Source: JAHEJA01 sp965657215
GTDB lineage: Bacteria; Pseudomonadota; Alphaproteobacteria; Rhodobacterales; Rhodobacteraceae
Reading direction: 5' to 3'
DNA length: 64,000 bases
NCBI GenBank assembly: GCA_965657215.1
Contig: CBFHNR010000014.1
Span: forward strand, 1 to 64,000
The notes below the pieces were generated by a model. The model was not told the origin of the DNA and made no database searches. It saw nothing but the letters and a program-made list of their open reading frames with translations. Position numbers and translations under genes: made by a program. Positions 16,308 through 24,390 of this stretch are shown piece after piece. Numbering within the stretch: position 1 is the stretch's first letter; each line of letters begins with the position of its first letter.

Positions 16308-16847
16308 GCCGTGACAGGTAAAACTGATTTCGACATGTAGTTTTGTTGTCATCGATCCAACTGTAGCGAATGTCTGGAATGTTCTAATTGCCGCCCGTCT
16401 TTCCTAGTTTATGGAGCAATTTGTTAGATGTAAAACACGAGCTTTAGAAAAAGTTTCAGGGGACAATTTCTGAAAGATTTGAGCCATGACCCTAAGCCTA
16501 AAGGCGTGATTATCCCAAGTGATATGCGGCAAAACTGTGTCAAATTCGCCGCGCTTTTTAAGCTTTCCTTCTAAATTTTAGGTCAATGAATTTCACCAAA
16601 AAATTTGCTCGGCATCTCATGGAAAATACATCAAGTGAAATTAAGCAATTGTAATTATTTAATAAAATTGCCTATCTGATAAAAATTCCGAAAATTTCCC
16701 CTAATTAGAAATTCGTCAAAATAATGTCCCTTTGGATATTTTTTGAAAAAAATGGACTAGCTAGACTGGCGGAAATTATGTATCCATACTCTCAATAATA
16801 AAAATTTTGGCCCAACGAGGCCATATTGAGGTAGAGTGGTAAAGGTT
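16308..16847. other. AT-rich leader region upstream of the adhesin gene
   Basis: No gene is seen in this 540-nt gap. The part from about 16550 to 16800 is distinctly AT-rich relative to the surroundings. TGGCC-N6-GGCCA at 16808-16823 is a short inverted repeat about 25 nt before the adhesin start. A regulated promoter with a long leader is plausible for a surface adhesin, but no confident -35/-10 pair could be assigned. Confidence 0.45.
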
Positions 16848-18788
16848 ATGCAAGCGATTGATTTCGTCGTACGAGGACGTGCGGGCACCGTACAGCGTTC
16901 AACTGTAACAGGTGAAGCAGGAAATTCAGAAATTTATCTAGGATCCGATCAGCAAGTGTCGCTGAACCTGAGTCAACATCAGGTTGCGAATTATGCACGA
17001 TCTGGCTCTGATCTTCAGATTGTCTTGGCGGATGGGCGCACCATCACGTTGGCTGATTACTTCGGCAGCGACGCCAACAGAGTGTTCATCAGCTCAGATG
17101 GTATGATCACCGAGGTCACATTCATCGATGGTGGTGACGGTGTCTTGTTTGGCAATTATGCGTCTGGCGAAGAGTGGGGCAAATGGAGCCCATCTCAGGA
17201 CTTGGTCTTCTACGAAGAAGCCAACCCGATCGGCATCGCTCAGGCGCCAGTTGAAACCTATGGCGAAGAGACAGTATCCATGCTTGGAGCTGGCATGCTG
17301 CTTGCGCCTGGATTGCTCGGGACAGGTGCGGCAACAGTCGGTGCAGTTGTTGGTGGCGCGGCCCTTGTTGGAGCGGTTGCTGGCGGCGGCGGTGGCGGTG
17401 AAGGCAATGTTGTTGAGCCAACCAAAGTGCCCCCAACGGTCGTTGACAAAGATGTTGAACTGGGTGGCGATGAGCTAACAACAGAAGAAGAAGTTGTCAC
17501 AATCACCGGTACAGGTGAGCCTGGTGCCACTGTCGAAGTTGAAATTGACGGAAATACCGAAACAACAACGGTTGATCCCGATGGAAATTGGACCGTCGAC
17601 TTCAAGGAAGAAACATTCCCTGAAGATGGTTCGCATGGTGTGACGGTTACAGTAACCGACCCAGATGGTGAAAAGATTGAGCTCGTTGGTCCAGATGTCT
17701 TTATTGACACAACACCACCTGAAGTCACCGTGACTGAGGGTACAGAATCTGTGAATGATTTGTTCAACCAAACAAGCCACGGCAACGGCGTTTCTATCAC
17801 AGGCACAGGGGAACCTGGGGCCACTGTTGATGTGACAGTCGAAGGTGTAACAAAAACGACGACTGTTGGTACAGACGGCAGCTGGAGTGTTGGATACACA
17901 ACGACCGAAGTTGGCGGTGGCGAATACACAACGACGGCCACAATCGTGACAACAGATGTGAATGGCAACTCTAGCCAGCCATATACCGAAACAGTTGTCA
18001 TCGACACAGTGACGAATGCAGGTATCAACACTGGTTTGTCCAATGGCGATGGTGTTGTGAATGGCTCCGAAGCATCAAGTGCAGGTGGCGTTGCCGCGAC
18101 TGGCACAGCCGAGCCGGGCGCAAGTGTTGTTGTCTCTGTTGGTGGGCAAGAGTACGCAACAACAGTGACATCTACAGGGACATGGTCTATTACAATTCCT
18201 GAGGGTGGCCTTGCAGGCGGGACATATGACCTTCCTATGACAGTTACCTCAACTGACGGAGCGGGTAACACTGCGACTGCGACTGGATCACTTCATGTGG
18301 ATACCGAGGGATCGGTTGATGTTGTTACTGATAACGTTGGTGTTGATGGCACGCTGAATGATTTCGAACGTGACGCAAATCAATTCCAACTCACTGGAAC
18401 GACTGAACCAGGGTCCTCTGTTATGGTAACTGTTGGTGGCATTACAGTGCCTGCAGTGGTTGCGCCAGATGGATCGTGGACCGCAAATATCCCGACAACA
18501 GCGCTCCCAAGTGTTGAGAACATGGAGATGGGTATCCCAGTCACAGCCGTGGCAACGGATGCTTATGGCAATGTCAGCCAATCTTCGGGTACGGTAAATG
18601 TTGATACCTTTGTGAACCAATTGTCTGGCGATGAAGGGTGTCTGGTGCTGACAATGTTGCCAACGCGCAAGAATTGGAAAACGGTTTGGTTCTTGGTGGT
18701 CAGGTTGAGGCAGGATCCACTGTTGATGTCTTCTTCAACGGTCAATCTTATGCGGCAACTGTCGCGGCAGATGGCACATGGACAGTGA
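16848..18788 (+). CDS. BapA/Lap-like Ig-repeat adhesin, N-terminal part (frame broken near 18637)
   Basis: The protein starts MQAIDFVVRGRAGTVQR, a BapA-type prefix domain (about residues 1-120). A Gly/Ala-rich hydrophobic linker (GAALVGAVAGGGGGGEGN) leads into Ig-like repeats. Each repeat carries a GEPGATV-type motif followed by a GxW(T/S)V strand; the GEPG codons begin at 17517, 17811, 18111 and 18405, about 99 residues apart. Such proteins are secreted by type I systems and mediate surface attachment and biofilm. Near 18637 the frame is lost, and residues after about GDEG are nonsense until the stop at 18788. The original frame resumes in the -1 register from 18638. A GTG at 16836 with GAGG upstream is an alternative start. 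Confidence 0.85.
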   Translation: MQAIDFVVRGRAGTVQRSTVTGEAGNSEIYLGSDQQVSLNLSQHQVANYARSGSDLQIVLADGRTITLADYFGSDANRVFISSDGMITEVTFIDGGDGVLFGNYASGEEWGKWSPSQDLVFYEEANPIGIAQAPVETYGEETVSMLGAGMLLAPGLLGTGAATVGAVVGGAALVGAVAGGGGGGEGNVVEPTKVPPTVVDKDVELGGDELTTEEEVVTITGTGEPGATVEVEIDGNTETTTVDPDGNWTVDFKEETFPEDGSHGVTVTVTDPDGEKIELVGPDVFIDTTPPEVTVTEGTESVNDLFNQTSHGNGVSITGTGEPGATVDVTVEGVTKTTTVGTDGSWSVGYTTTEVGGGEYTTTATIVTTDVNGNSSQPYTETVVIDTVTNAGINTGLSNGDGVVNGSEASSAGGVAATGTAEPGASVVVSVGGQEYATTVTSTGTWSITIPEGGLAGGTYDLPMTVTSTDGAGNTATATGSLHVDTEGSVDVVTDNVGVDGTLNDFERDANQFQLTGTTEPGSSVMVTVGGITVPAVVAPDGSWTANIPTTALPSVENMEMGIPVTAVATDAYGNVSQSSGTVNVDTFVNQLSGDEGCLVLTMLPTRKNWKTVWFLVVRLRQDPLLMSSSTVNLMRQLSRQMAHGQ

Positions 18789-19525
18789 CAGTACCAACTG
18801 CGGACTTCCCAAGCGACGAATTCACCGCGAACTATACGGTTCAAGCCCGTGACGAAGCCGGAAACCTGCGCCAAGTGAACAATACAGTAACGGTTGACAT
18901 GGTCGCGCCAGAAGGTCCAACGATCTTTGAAGAGGGGACACGTATCCTCGAAAATGCGAATGGCGAAGACGACACAATCCTAACGCGCTTGTTTGTACAA
19001 GACATGGGCGATGAGATTGATGTGGTTAGCATTGGCGCCGATGGCACAGTCTATGAACCTTTCCATGTTAACCAAGAGCTAGGTAGCAATATTTCAGCGT
19101 CTGGTGTGGACGAAGTTCAAATCCTTATCGGAAACAGCGAACGTATCCTCGATGGGTCGACCTTGGTCGTCAGTTCAGAGGATGCCGCAGGCAATACCTC
19201 TGGTACACTCTTGGCCTGGGATCAGTCTGCAAGCTTGAACATCGATTTTGAAGCGGTCAATGCAGCAGACATGAACATCGAAAAGATCGATTTACGCCTT
19301 GCTAAAGAAGCAGATATCACCCTGACAGAAGAACAGGTTCTGGATCTTTCTGATAACCAAGATGGTGTAACAATCTTTGGTGGCTCGGACGATAGCGTCA
19401 CAATCACTGGTGCAACCAAAGTCGGCACAACGACCGATGAGGAAGGCAACACATTTGATGTCTACAGCATGGGTGATGACGCAACTGTCTACATCGATGA
19501 ACATATTGATAACGTGACAATTTAA
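18638..19525 (+). CDS. BapA/Lap-like adhesin, C-terminal part (downstream of the frameshift)
   Basis: This frame continues the adhesin. Read from about 18637 it gives SGADNVANAQELENG, then a fifth repeat whose motif is GQVEAGSTVDVFFNG with its Glu codon at 18707, GTWTVTV, and a unique C-terminal region rich in Asp/Thr (DITLTEEQVLDLSDNQDG, VTITGAT, and DNVTI at the end). That tail resembles C-termini of type I secreted adhesins, although no RTX nonapeptides are visible. It probably has no ribosome-binding site of its own, so as given it may not be translated. Restoring one base near 18637 would give one protein of about 893 residues. Confidence 0.8.
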   Translation: MSGADNVANAQELENGLVLGGQVEAGSTVDVFFNGQSYAATVAADGTWTVTVPTADFPSDEFTANYTVQARDEAGNLRQVNNTVTVDMVAPEGPTIFEEGTRILENANGEDDTILTRLFVQDMGDEIDVVSIGADGTVYEPFHVNQELGSNISASGVDEVQILIGNSERILDGSTLVVSSEDAAGNTSGTLLAWDQSASLNIDFEAVNAADMNIEKIDLRLAKEADITLTEEQVLDLSDNQDGVTIFGGSDDSVTITGATKVGTTTDEEGNTFDVYSMGDDATVYIDEHIDNVTI

Positions 19526-19533
19526 TAATTTTC

Positions 19534-19565
19534 GAAGGCGACCGTACAGGCAGTTGGTCGCCTTC
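19534..19565 (+). terminator. Hairpin between adhesin and exporter genes (attenuator-like)
   Basis: GAAGGCGACC and GGTCGCCTTC form a perfect 10-bp stem with a 12-nt loop, 8 nt after the adhesin stop and 40 nt before the TolC-like gene. There is no long T-run after it, so partial read-through is expected. An attenuator here would allow high adhesin and low exporter expression. Confidence 0.5.
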
Positions 19566-19605
19566 CAATAATACCTGACAAAAAACCGGCAAACGGAAGC
19601 AGGAC

Positions 19606-20718
19606 ATGAGGCAGAGAAGGTTATTAGGGGCGCTTTTAGTGTGCGCGCCCATGGTGTCCGGGTGTATGGACACAGGAAATTCGGACGGCTCGTTTTTGAA
19701 CCGTTTCGCATCCAAAGAGGATGTTAAATCCGAACAACCGCAGGCCCGCACGTCAGATGTCCAAGGCGAACCGTCTCAGGTCATCGCGACGCTTCAGACA
19801 CGTCAATCGGTCTTGCCGTCTGGATCTTATTCAACAATTGCAACGAATGTTTTAGCTGCCAATGCACGTGTGGCCGAAGCGGAACTCCGTGCGGCACGTC
19901 TTAGAGCAGAGGCGCAGTCAAAGAACTGGCTTCCCTCAATTGGACCATCCATTAGCCTCTCATCCTTGGGCGATCTTGTTGCAAACTTGATCTCAGAGCA
20001 GGTGATTTTTGACAATGGCCGCAAAAAAGCAGAACGCGATTTTGCTAAGGCTGACGTCGAAGTGGCGGCCGTGGCTTTGTCTGTGGACACGAATGAGCGC
20101 GTCTATGATGCCTTGTCTCTTTACTTAACGGCTGAAGAAGGTCGCCAAATAGCGCGGCATTCTGATCAAGCCTTAGAGGATATGAAACAATTCAAATGGA
20201 TCATGAACGAGCGCGTCAAAGGTGGCGTGTCGGATATGTCCGATTTGAACATTCTCAATCAAAAGCTGTCAGAAATTCAATCTGACCTACATCGTGGCCA
20301 TGAAAAATCTTCGGCGGCTATGGCGGAATTGAACGCGATGTCTGTTTTACCTCTCAGTGATCTGAGCGGCATTGGACATGTGGATGTCTCGGTCACTTCG
20401 GCTGAGCCCCTCTCAGTGCTCAAGGCACTAGCTGAACAAGATCGCGATATTGCGCAGGCCACAATAGAGCGGGCCAGCAATTTGCCAGGTTTGGTTGCCA
20501 CGGCAAGCGGTGGCACATCTGGATTAACGGCTGGTCTCTCTGTGACATCAGATAGCCTGTTCAACTTGGGAACGGGTGCGACGCTTAAGGCAATCGAAGC
20601 CGCGAAAGAAGCCTCCTCTCGCAAAGTGTCGCAAGCCCAAGAAGAAGCCAATCGCAAACTTAAATCGCTGGAACAGCAATTGATTGCGGCGCGGCGGGCC
20701 TCTGAGGAATCCAAGTAA
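19606..20718 (+). CDS. TolC-like outer-membrane lipoprotein of type I secretion, truncated by in-frame stop
   Basis: This is a TolC-family outer-membrane factor with a lipoprotein signal (LLGALLVCAPMVSGC, with the lipobox Cys near residue 20) and long amphipathic helices (ANARVAEAELRAARLRAEAQ; QVIFDNGRKKAERDFAKADVE). It should form the outer-membrane tunnel for the adjacent ABC exporter. The open frame ends at TAA 20716-20718 after 370 residues. The same frame then continues open for 67 more codons with the typical last helices of the family. As given, the protein lacks its final helical pair. A CAA-to-TAA change would explain the stop. Confidence 0.85.
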   Translation: MRQRRLLGALLVCAPMVSGCMDTGNSDGSFLNRFASKEDVKSEQPQARTSDVQGEPSQVIATLQTRQSVLPSGSYSTIATNVLAANARVAEAELRAARLRAEAQSKNWLPSIGPSISLSSLGDLVANLISEQVIFDNGRKKAERDFAKADVEVAAVALSVDTNERVYDALSLYLTAEEGRQIARHSDQALEDMKQFKWIMNERVKGGVSDMSDLNILNQKLSEIQSDLHRGHEKSSAAMAELNAMSVLPLSDLSGIGHVDVSVTSAEPLSVLKALAEQDRDIAQATIERASNLPGLVATASGGTSGLTAGLSVTSDSLFNLGTGATLKAIEAAKEASSRKVSQAQEEANRKLKSLEQQLIAARRASEESK

Positions 20719-20922
20719 TTGACGCATCAAGTCAAAAATAATCTTGATCTCTTTCAGGCACAATATGAGGCGGGGCAACGTCAGGTGATGGACGTCGTAG
20801 GTGTCTACGAAACATTCTCGCGCCAACAACGCTCGCGCATTGAACATACCTACACTGCGGCACGCCTAGAATTGGCGATTGCACGTGAACTTGGCCTATT
20901 AGCAGATGGAGATGAGATTTGA
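20719..20922 (+). pseudogene. Orphaned C-terminal tail of the TolC-like gene
   Basis: Directly after the TAA and in the same reading frame, 67 codons encode LDLFQAQYEAGQRQVMDVVG, then YETFSRQQRSRIEHTYTA and RLELAIARELGLL. These match the family's terminal helices (the YxxG...DV...A...L pattern and the final LARELGLL-type end). The stop overlaps the TTG start of the ABC exporter. The tail has no independent start with a good ribosome-binding site, so it is the 3' remainder of the interrupted gene. Confidence 0.75.
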
Positions 20923-23129
20923 GTAACCCTATTCCTCTGCAGATTAATGGCGTTAAGGCATCAGAGATCGGTTCAATCACCCCGAAAACGATTGAAGTGT
21001 CCCAGCCTGTTGTCGATGACAAATTGAAAAACCGTGCCGAGTTATTGCGCGTTTATGCGGGGCTTTTGGGCGGGAATGCATCTCTTAATGATTTGCTTGA
21101 AACGATGCGGCTAGTTCAGGGCGACGCGGACAGCGTTGACATCACGCATATGTCCCAAGCCCTTGATAAAGCGGGTCTGACTGCGCGGGTTAGTCATGTG
21201 GCTCAAATCACAAACGACTTGTGGCCCGCGATTGTTCAGATGACAAGCGGTCAATATATTTTGGTTATTGCGCAAGAGGACAACGAGCTTAGCCTCTTTG
21301 ACACCAGTTGCCCAGACAATCGCGCCTATGTCACGCTGCAGGAATTTGAGCCCTATTTCACAGGAAGCATCCTAAAGGCCGAAGCCTCCCTAAATAGGGT
21401 TGCCGAACGTCATGGCCCCAAGGATCGCAAAGCGCATTGGTTCTGGGGCGCGTTTCGTCCCTATTACCGTCAGTTTAGTGAAATCATTCTCGGCTCCTTT
21501 GTTGGGAACCTCTTGGCTGTGGCTGTCGCGCTGTTTTCTCTTCAGGTCTATGACCGTGTGATCCCACACCAATCCGAAGCGACGCTTTGGGTTTTGGCAA
21601 CGGGGGCCTTCGTGGCGCTTTTGCTTGAGGCTTCTTTAAAACTCGCCCGTTCGCGTCTTGTAGATGGTGCTGGGCGTCAGATTGAAATTGGTGTTCAAAA
21701 GATGTTGTTGGATCGTTTGCTTGGCATGCGTTCTGACCTCAAAGGGCGCTCGCCGAGCAAGCTGTTTTCAGCGATGCGTGAGTTTGGCTCTGTTCGAGAA
21801 TTTTTCACGGCAATATCTGTGGGAACTCTGGCTGATATTCCATTCGTCTTTATTTTCTTGCTGTTGGTTGCTTCCATCGCGGGTAACGTTGTCTTTGTCT
21901 TGATCTTGGGCGGCATTTTGATGGTCCTCTCAGGGTTCTTTATGCAAAAGAAAATGATGCGCCTGACCGAAGAAATGCAAGGCGCAAGCGCAAAGACCAA
22001 CCGTTTGCTGCAAGAAGTTTTGGCCGAAATCGACACTGTAAAAACGCAGCGCGCAGAAGACCGTTATCGCCGCATGTGGACTGAATTGACCACACTAGGG
22101 TCGATGAAATCTTCGGATCAACGCAAGCTATCGTCAATCATGACATTCTGGTCCCAAGGCGTGCAACAGGCCACTTATATTTCGGCTGTGATTGCCTGTA
22201 CCTATCTTGTTTTTGCAGGAAACCTAAGTGTTGGGTCCATTATCGCCGTGGGTATTTTGACGGGTCGGACTTTGTCGCCCCTCACGCAATTGGCAGGCAC
22301 CATGTCACGTTGGGGAAATGTGAAATCGGCGCTTGATGGCTTGGACAATCTGGTCACCGCACCACAAGACAACGAAGCGGACCGCACATATTTGCGCCGC
22401 AATACGGTTCAAGGGTCGTTTGAGCTTCGTGAAGTTCAGTTCCGCTATGATGACGACAGTGCGCCCATTGTTGATATTCCTGCCGCCATTTTGCAACCTG
22501 GTCAAAAGATTGCGGTACTTGGATCAAACGGTGCTGGTAAATCCACCTTACTCAAAATGTTGGCAGGTCTCTATGCGCCCACGCGCGGAACAATCCTGCT
22601 TGATGGCACAGATATGGGTCAGATTGCGGCAAAAGACCTTCGCCGTCTCATTGGATATCTTGGCCAAGATGTGCGGCTGTTTAGTGGCACATTGCGCGAT
22701 AACCTTAACCTAAATCTCTTGGAAACAGATGATGATCGTTTGTTTGAGGCCTTGGATTTTGCAGGGCTTGGACAATTCGTCAAAGGTCATCCCAAAGGTT
22801 TGGACCTCGAAATTCAAGACGGTGGTCTGGGCTTGTCCATCGGACAACGTCAATCTATCGGATGGGCGCGGCTTTGGCTGCAAGACCCAGCCGTATGTTT
22901 GCTTGACGAACCGACCGCCGCCTTGGATCAGACGTTAGAGGCAACTCTGATCAGCCGTTTGGAAACTTGGCTTGCGGATCGCACAGCGATTATTGCGACC
23001 CATCGCGTTCCGATTTTGGCACTGACCAACCGAACCTTTATTATGCAAAACGGACGTATGGCCATGGATGGTCCACGTGATGCCGTTCTTGCACATCTTC
23101 GTTCCCCTAAAGGAGGCGCTGTAGGATGA
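20919..23129 (+). CDS. LapB-like type I secretion ABC transporter (permease/ATPase)
   Basis: This 736-residue exporter drives type I secretion across the inner membrane. The N-terminal 150 residues resemble a degenerate C39 peptidase-like domain that lacks the catalytic Cys-His pair, as in LapB/HlyB. The transmembrane region spans about residues 185-450. The ATPase has Walker A GSNGAGKST, a variant signature GLSIGQRQ, Walker B AVCLLDEPTAALD and the switch THR. It begins at TTG 20919 with GGAG upstream, overlapping the stop of the TolC-like tail, and its own stop overlaps the adaptor start by 4 nt. The likely cargo is the adhesin upstream. This gene itself appears intact. Confidence 0.93.
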   Translation: MSNPIPLQINGVKASEIGSITPKTIEVSQPVVDDKLKNRAELLRVYAGLLGGNASLNDLLETMRLVQGDADSVDITHMSQALDKAGLTARVSHVAQITNDLWPAIVQMTSGQYILVIAQEDNELSLFDTSCPDNRAYVTLQEFEPYFTGSILKAEASLNRVAERHGPKDRKAHWFWGAFRPYYRQFSEIILGSFVGNLLAVAVALFSLQVYDRVIPHQSEATLWVLATGAFVALLLEASLKLARSRLVDGAGRQIEIGVQKMLLDRLLGMRSDLKGRSPSKLFSAMREFGSVREFFTAISVGTLADIPFVFIFLLLVASIAGNVVFVLILGGILMVLSGFFMQKKMMRLTEEMQGASAKTNRLLQEVLAEIDTVKTQRAEDRYRRMWTELTTLGSMKSSDQRKLSSIMTFWSQGVQQATYISAVIACTYLVFAGNLSVGSIIAVGILTGRTLSPLTQLAGTMSRWGNVKSALDGLDNLVTAPQDNEADRTYLRRNTVQGSFELREVQFRYDDDSAPIVDIPAAILQPGQKIAVLGSNGAGKSTLLKMLAGLYAPTRGTILLDGTDMGQIAAKDLRRLIGYLGQDVRLFSGTLRDNLNLNLLETDDDRLFEALDFAGLGQFVKGHPKGLDLEIQDGGLGLSIGQRQSIGWARLWLQDPAVCLLDEPTAALDQTLEATLISRLETWLADRTAIIATHRVPILALTNRTFIMQNGRMAMDGPRDAVLAHLRSPKGGAVG

Positions 23130-24313
23130 CTATGGTTTCACCCGCATTATCCGAACAACTCAGAGGTCAAATGCGTGGGCCAAGCGTCACGATTTGGCTC
23201 TGTGCTCTGACCGTTTGGGCCTTTATCCTTTGGGCGTCATTTGCTTGGGTGGATGAATTGGTCCGTGCGGATGGTGAAATTATTTCGTCCTCGCGCCCAC
23301 AGATTATTCAAAACCTTGAAGGTGGTATTTTAGCCGAGCTAGGCGTCGCTGAAGGGGATGTTGTGAACAAGGGTGATGTGCTTGCTCGACTGCAATCCAC
23401 AATTTTTCAGTCCTCTGTGGATGAGTTATTGGGGCAAATTTCTGGGCTTGAAATTCGCCGCCTCCGTCTAGAAGCGGAAATGGCAGGGGAATTTGAATTC
23501 TTTGTTCCTTCAGAATTTGCCGAACGCAGCCCTGATATCGTCGCATCAGAAATGGCGCTATTGAGAGCACGCCAGTTGGATTACGTCAGCCGCCGTGATG
23601 GGGCGCAAAAAGTCTTGGATCAATCCACACAGGAAACGGACCTTCTTGAGAACATGCTCAAGAAGAAAGTCGTCGCCTTGATCGAGGTCACACGTGCGCG
23701 CAAAACCTTGGCCGATGCACAAATTAAGCTCGATGAAATCGTGACTAGCACTCAGTTGGATCGCGCCAATGAATATTCGGATGTTTTAAAAGAATTAGCT
23801 GTGCTGAAACAGAACCTCAAAGCATCACAGGATCAATTAAATCGGACTGTTTTGCTTAGCCCAATGCGGGGGGTGGTGAATAACCTCTCTGTGACAACAA
23901 TCGGCGGTGTTGTGCGTCCAGGTGAGGAAATTTTGCAAATCATTCCCTTGGATGAAGAGCTGTTTATTGAGGCCCGCGTCAAACCAGAAGACATCGCTAA
24001 TATTCGCTCAGGTCAGCCTGCAACGATCAAGCTAAGCGCCTATGATTATACGATTTACGGTACCCTAAAGGGTCGCGTTGATGTGATTTCGGCCGATACG
24101 TTCAAAGATGACAGATCCCGCCAAGCGGATGGGGATCCTCATTACAAGGTGCGTATTCGTGTGGACAAAAAGGGCATGACAAATCGTCAAGCGCGCATCG
24201 AAATCCGCCCAGGTATGCAAGCGCAAGCCGAGTTGCATACAGGCGAAAAAACGATTCTGCAGTATCTTCTAAAGCCGCTCTATAAATCACGCGAGGCGTT
24301 CCACGAACGCTAG
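23126..24313 (+). CDS. HlyD/LapC-like membrane fusion protein of type I secretion
   Basis: This 395-residue periplasmic adaptor links the ABC exporter to the outer-membrane factor. It has one N-terminal membrane helix (about residues 23-42, VTIWLCALTVWAFILWASF), a biotinyl-lipoyl-like half (QIIQNLEGGILAELGVAEGD), a long coiled-coil hairpin (about 95-230), the second lipoyl half (LLSPMRGVVNNLSV) and a beta-barrel end with the family motif GMQAQAELHTGEKTILQYLL followed by KPL. It overlaps the exporter by 4 nt and is intact. A hairpin with a T-rich end follows. Confidence 0.93.
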   Translation: MTMVSPALSEQLRGQMRGPSVTIWLCALTVWAFILWASFAWVDELVRADGEIISSSRPQIIQNLEGGILAELGVAEGDVVNKGDVLARLQSTIFQSSVDELLGQISGLEIRRLRLEAEMAGEFEFFVPSEFAERSPDIVASEMALLRARQLDYVSRRDGAQKVLDQSTQETDLLENMLKKKVVALIEVTRARKTLADAQIKLDEIVTSTQLDRANEYSDVLKELAVLKQNLKASQDQLNRTVLLSPMRGVVNNLSVTTIGGVVRPGEEILQIIPLDEELFIEARVKPEDIANIRSGQPATIKLSAYDYTIYGTLKGRVDVISADTFKDDRSRQADGDPHYKVRIRVDKKGMTNRQARIEIRPGMQAQAELHTGEKTILQYLLKPLYKSREAFHER

Positions 24314-24333
24314 AACAAAGTTAAACCCGAGGC

Positions 24334-24370
24334 AAAAGGTCTGGCATCCTTTCCTTGTGCTGGACCTTTT
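24334..24370 (+). terminator. Probable terminator of the type I secretion operon
   Basis: AAAAGGTC pairs with GACCTTTT (8 bp) around a 21-nt loop, and the sequence continues GTATGTTTTA. It lies 20 nt after the adaptor stop and just before the end of the convergent thioesterase gene. On the minus strand the flanking A-rich arm would also supply T residues, so it may serve both genes. Confidence 0.45.
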
Positions 24371-24390
24371 GTATGTTTTACGGGTCTATT

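Noticed and set aside
16836..16838. GTG as the adhesin start
   Set aside because: GAGG is only 4 nt upstream and the BapA-type N-terminus begins at the ATG at 16848; kept as an alternative only.
17258..18271. Long open frame on the minus strand inside the adhesin gene (337 codons, Pro/Ser/Thr/Val-rich)
   Set aside because: It is the complement of Thr/Gly/Val-rich repeat coding sequence; its composition mirrors the repeats and no domain or ribosome-binding site is seen.
18630..18645. Programmed -1 frameshifting to make the full-length adhesin
   Set aside because: No X XXY YYZ slippery heptamer or obvious downstream pseudoknot; a single-base loss in GGG is simpler.
17517..18720. CRISPR-like periodic repeats
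   Set aside because: The 294-300-nt period is in coding frame and reflects protein Ig-like repeats, not short DNA repeats with spacers.
20716..20718. Recoded or read-through stop in the TolC-like gene
   Set aside because: TAA is the least leaky stop and neither flank matches known read-through contexts; a nonsense mutation is simpler.
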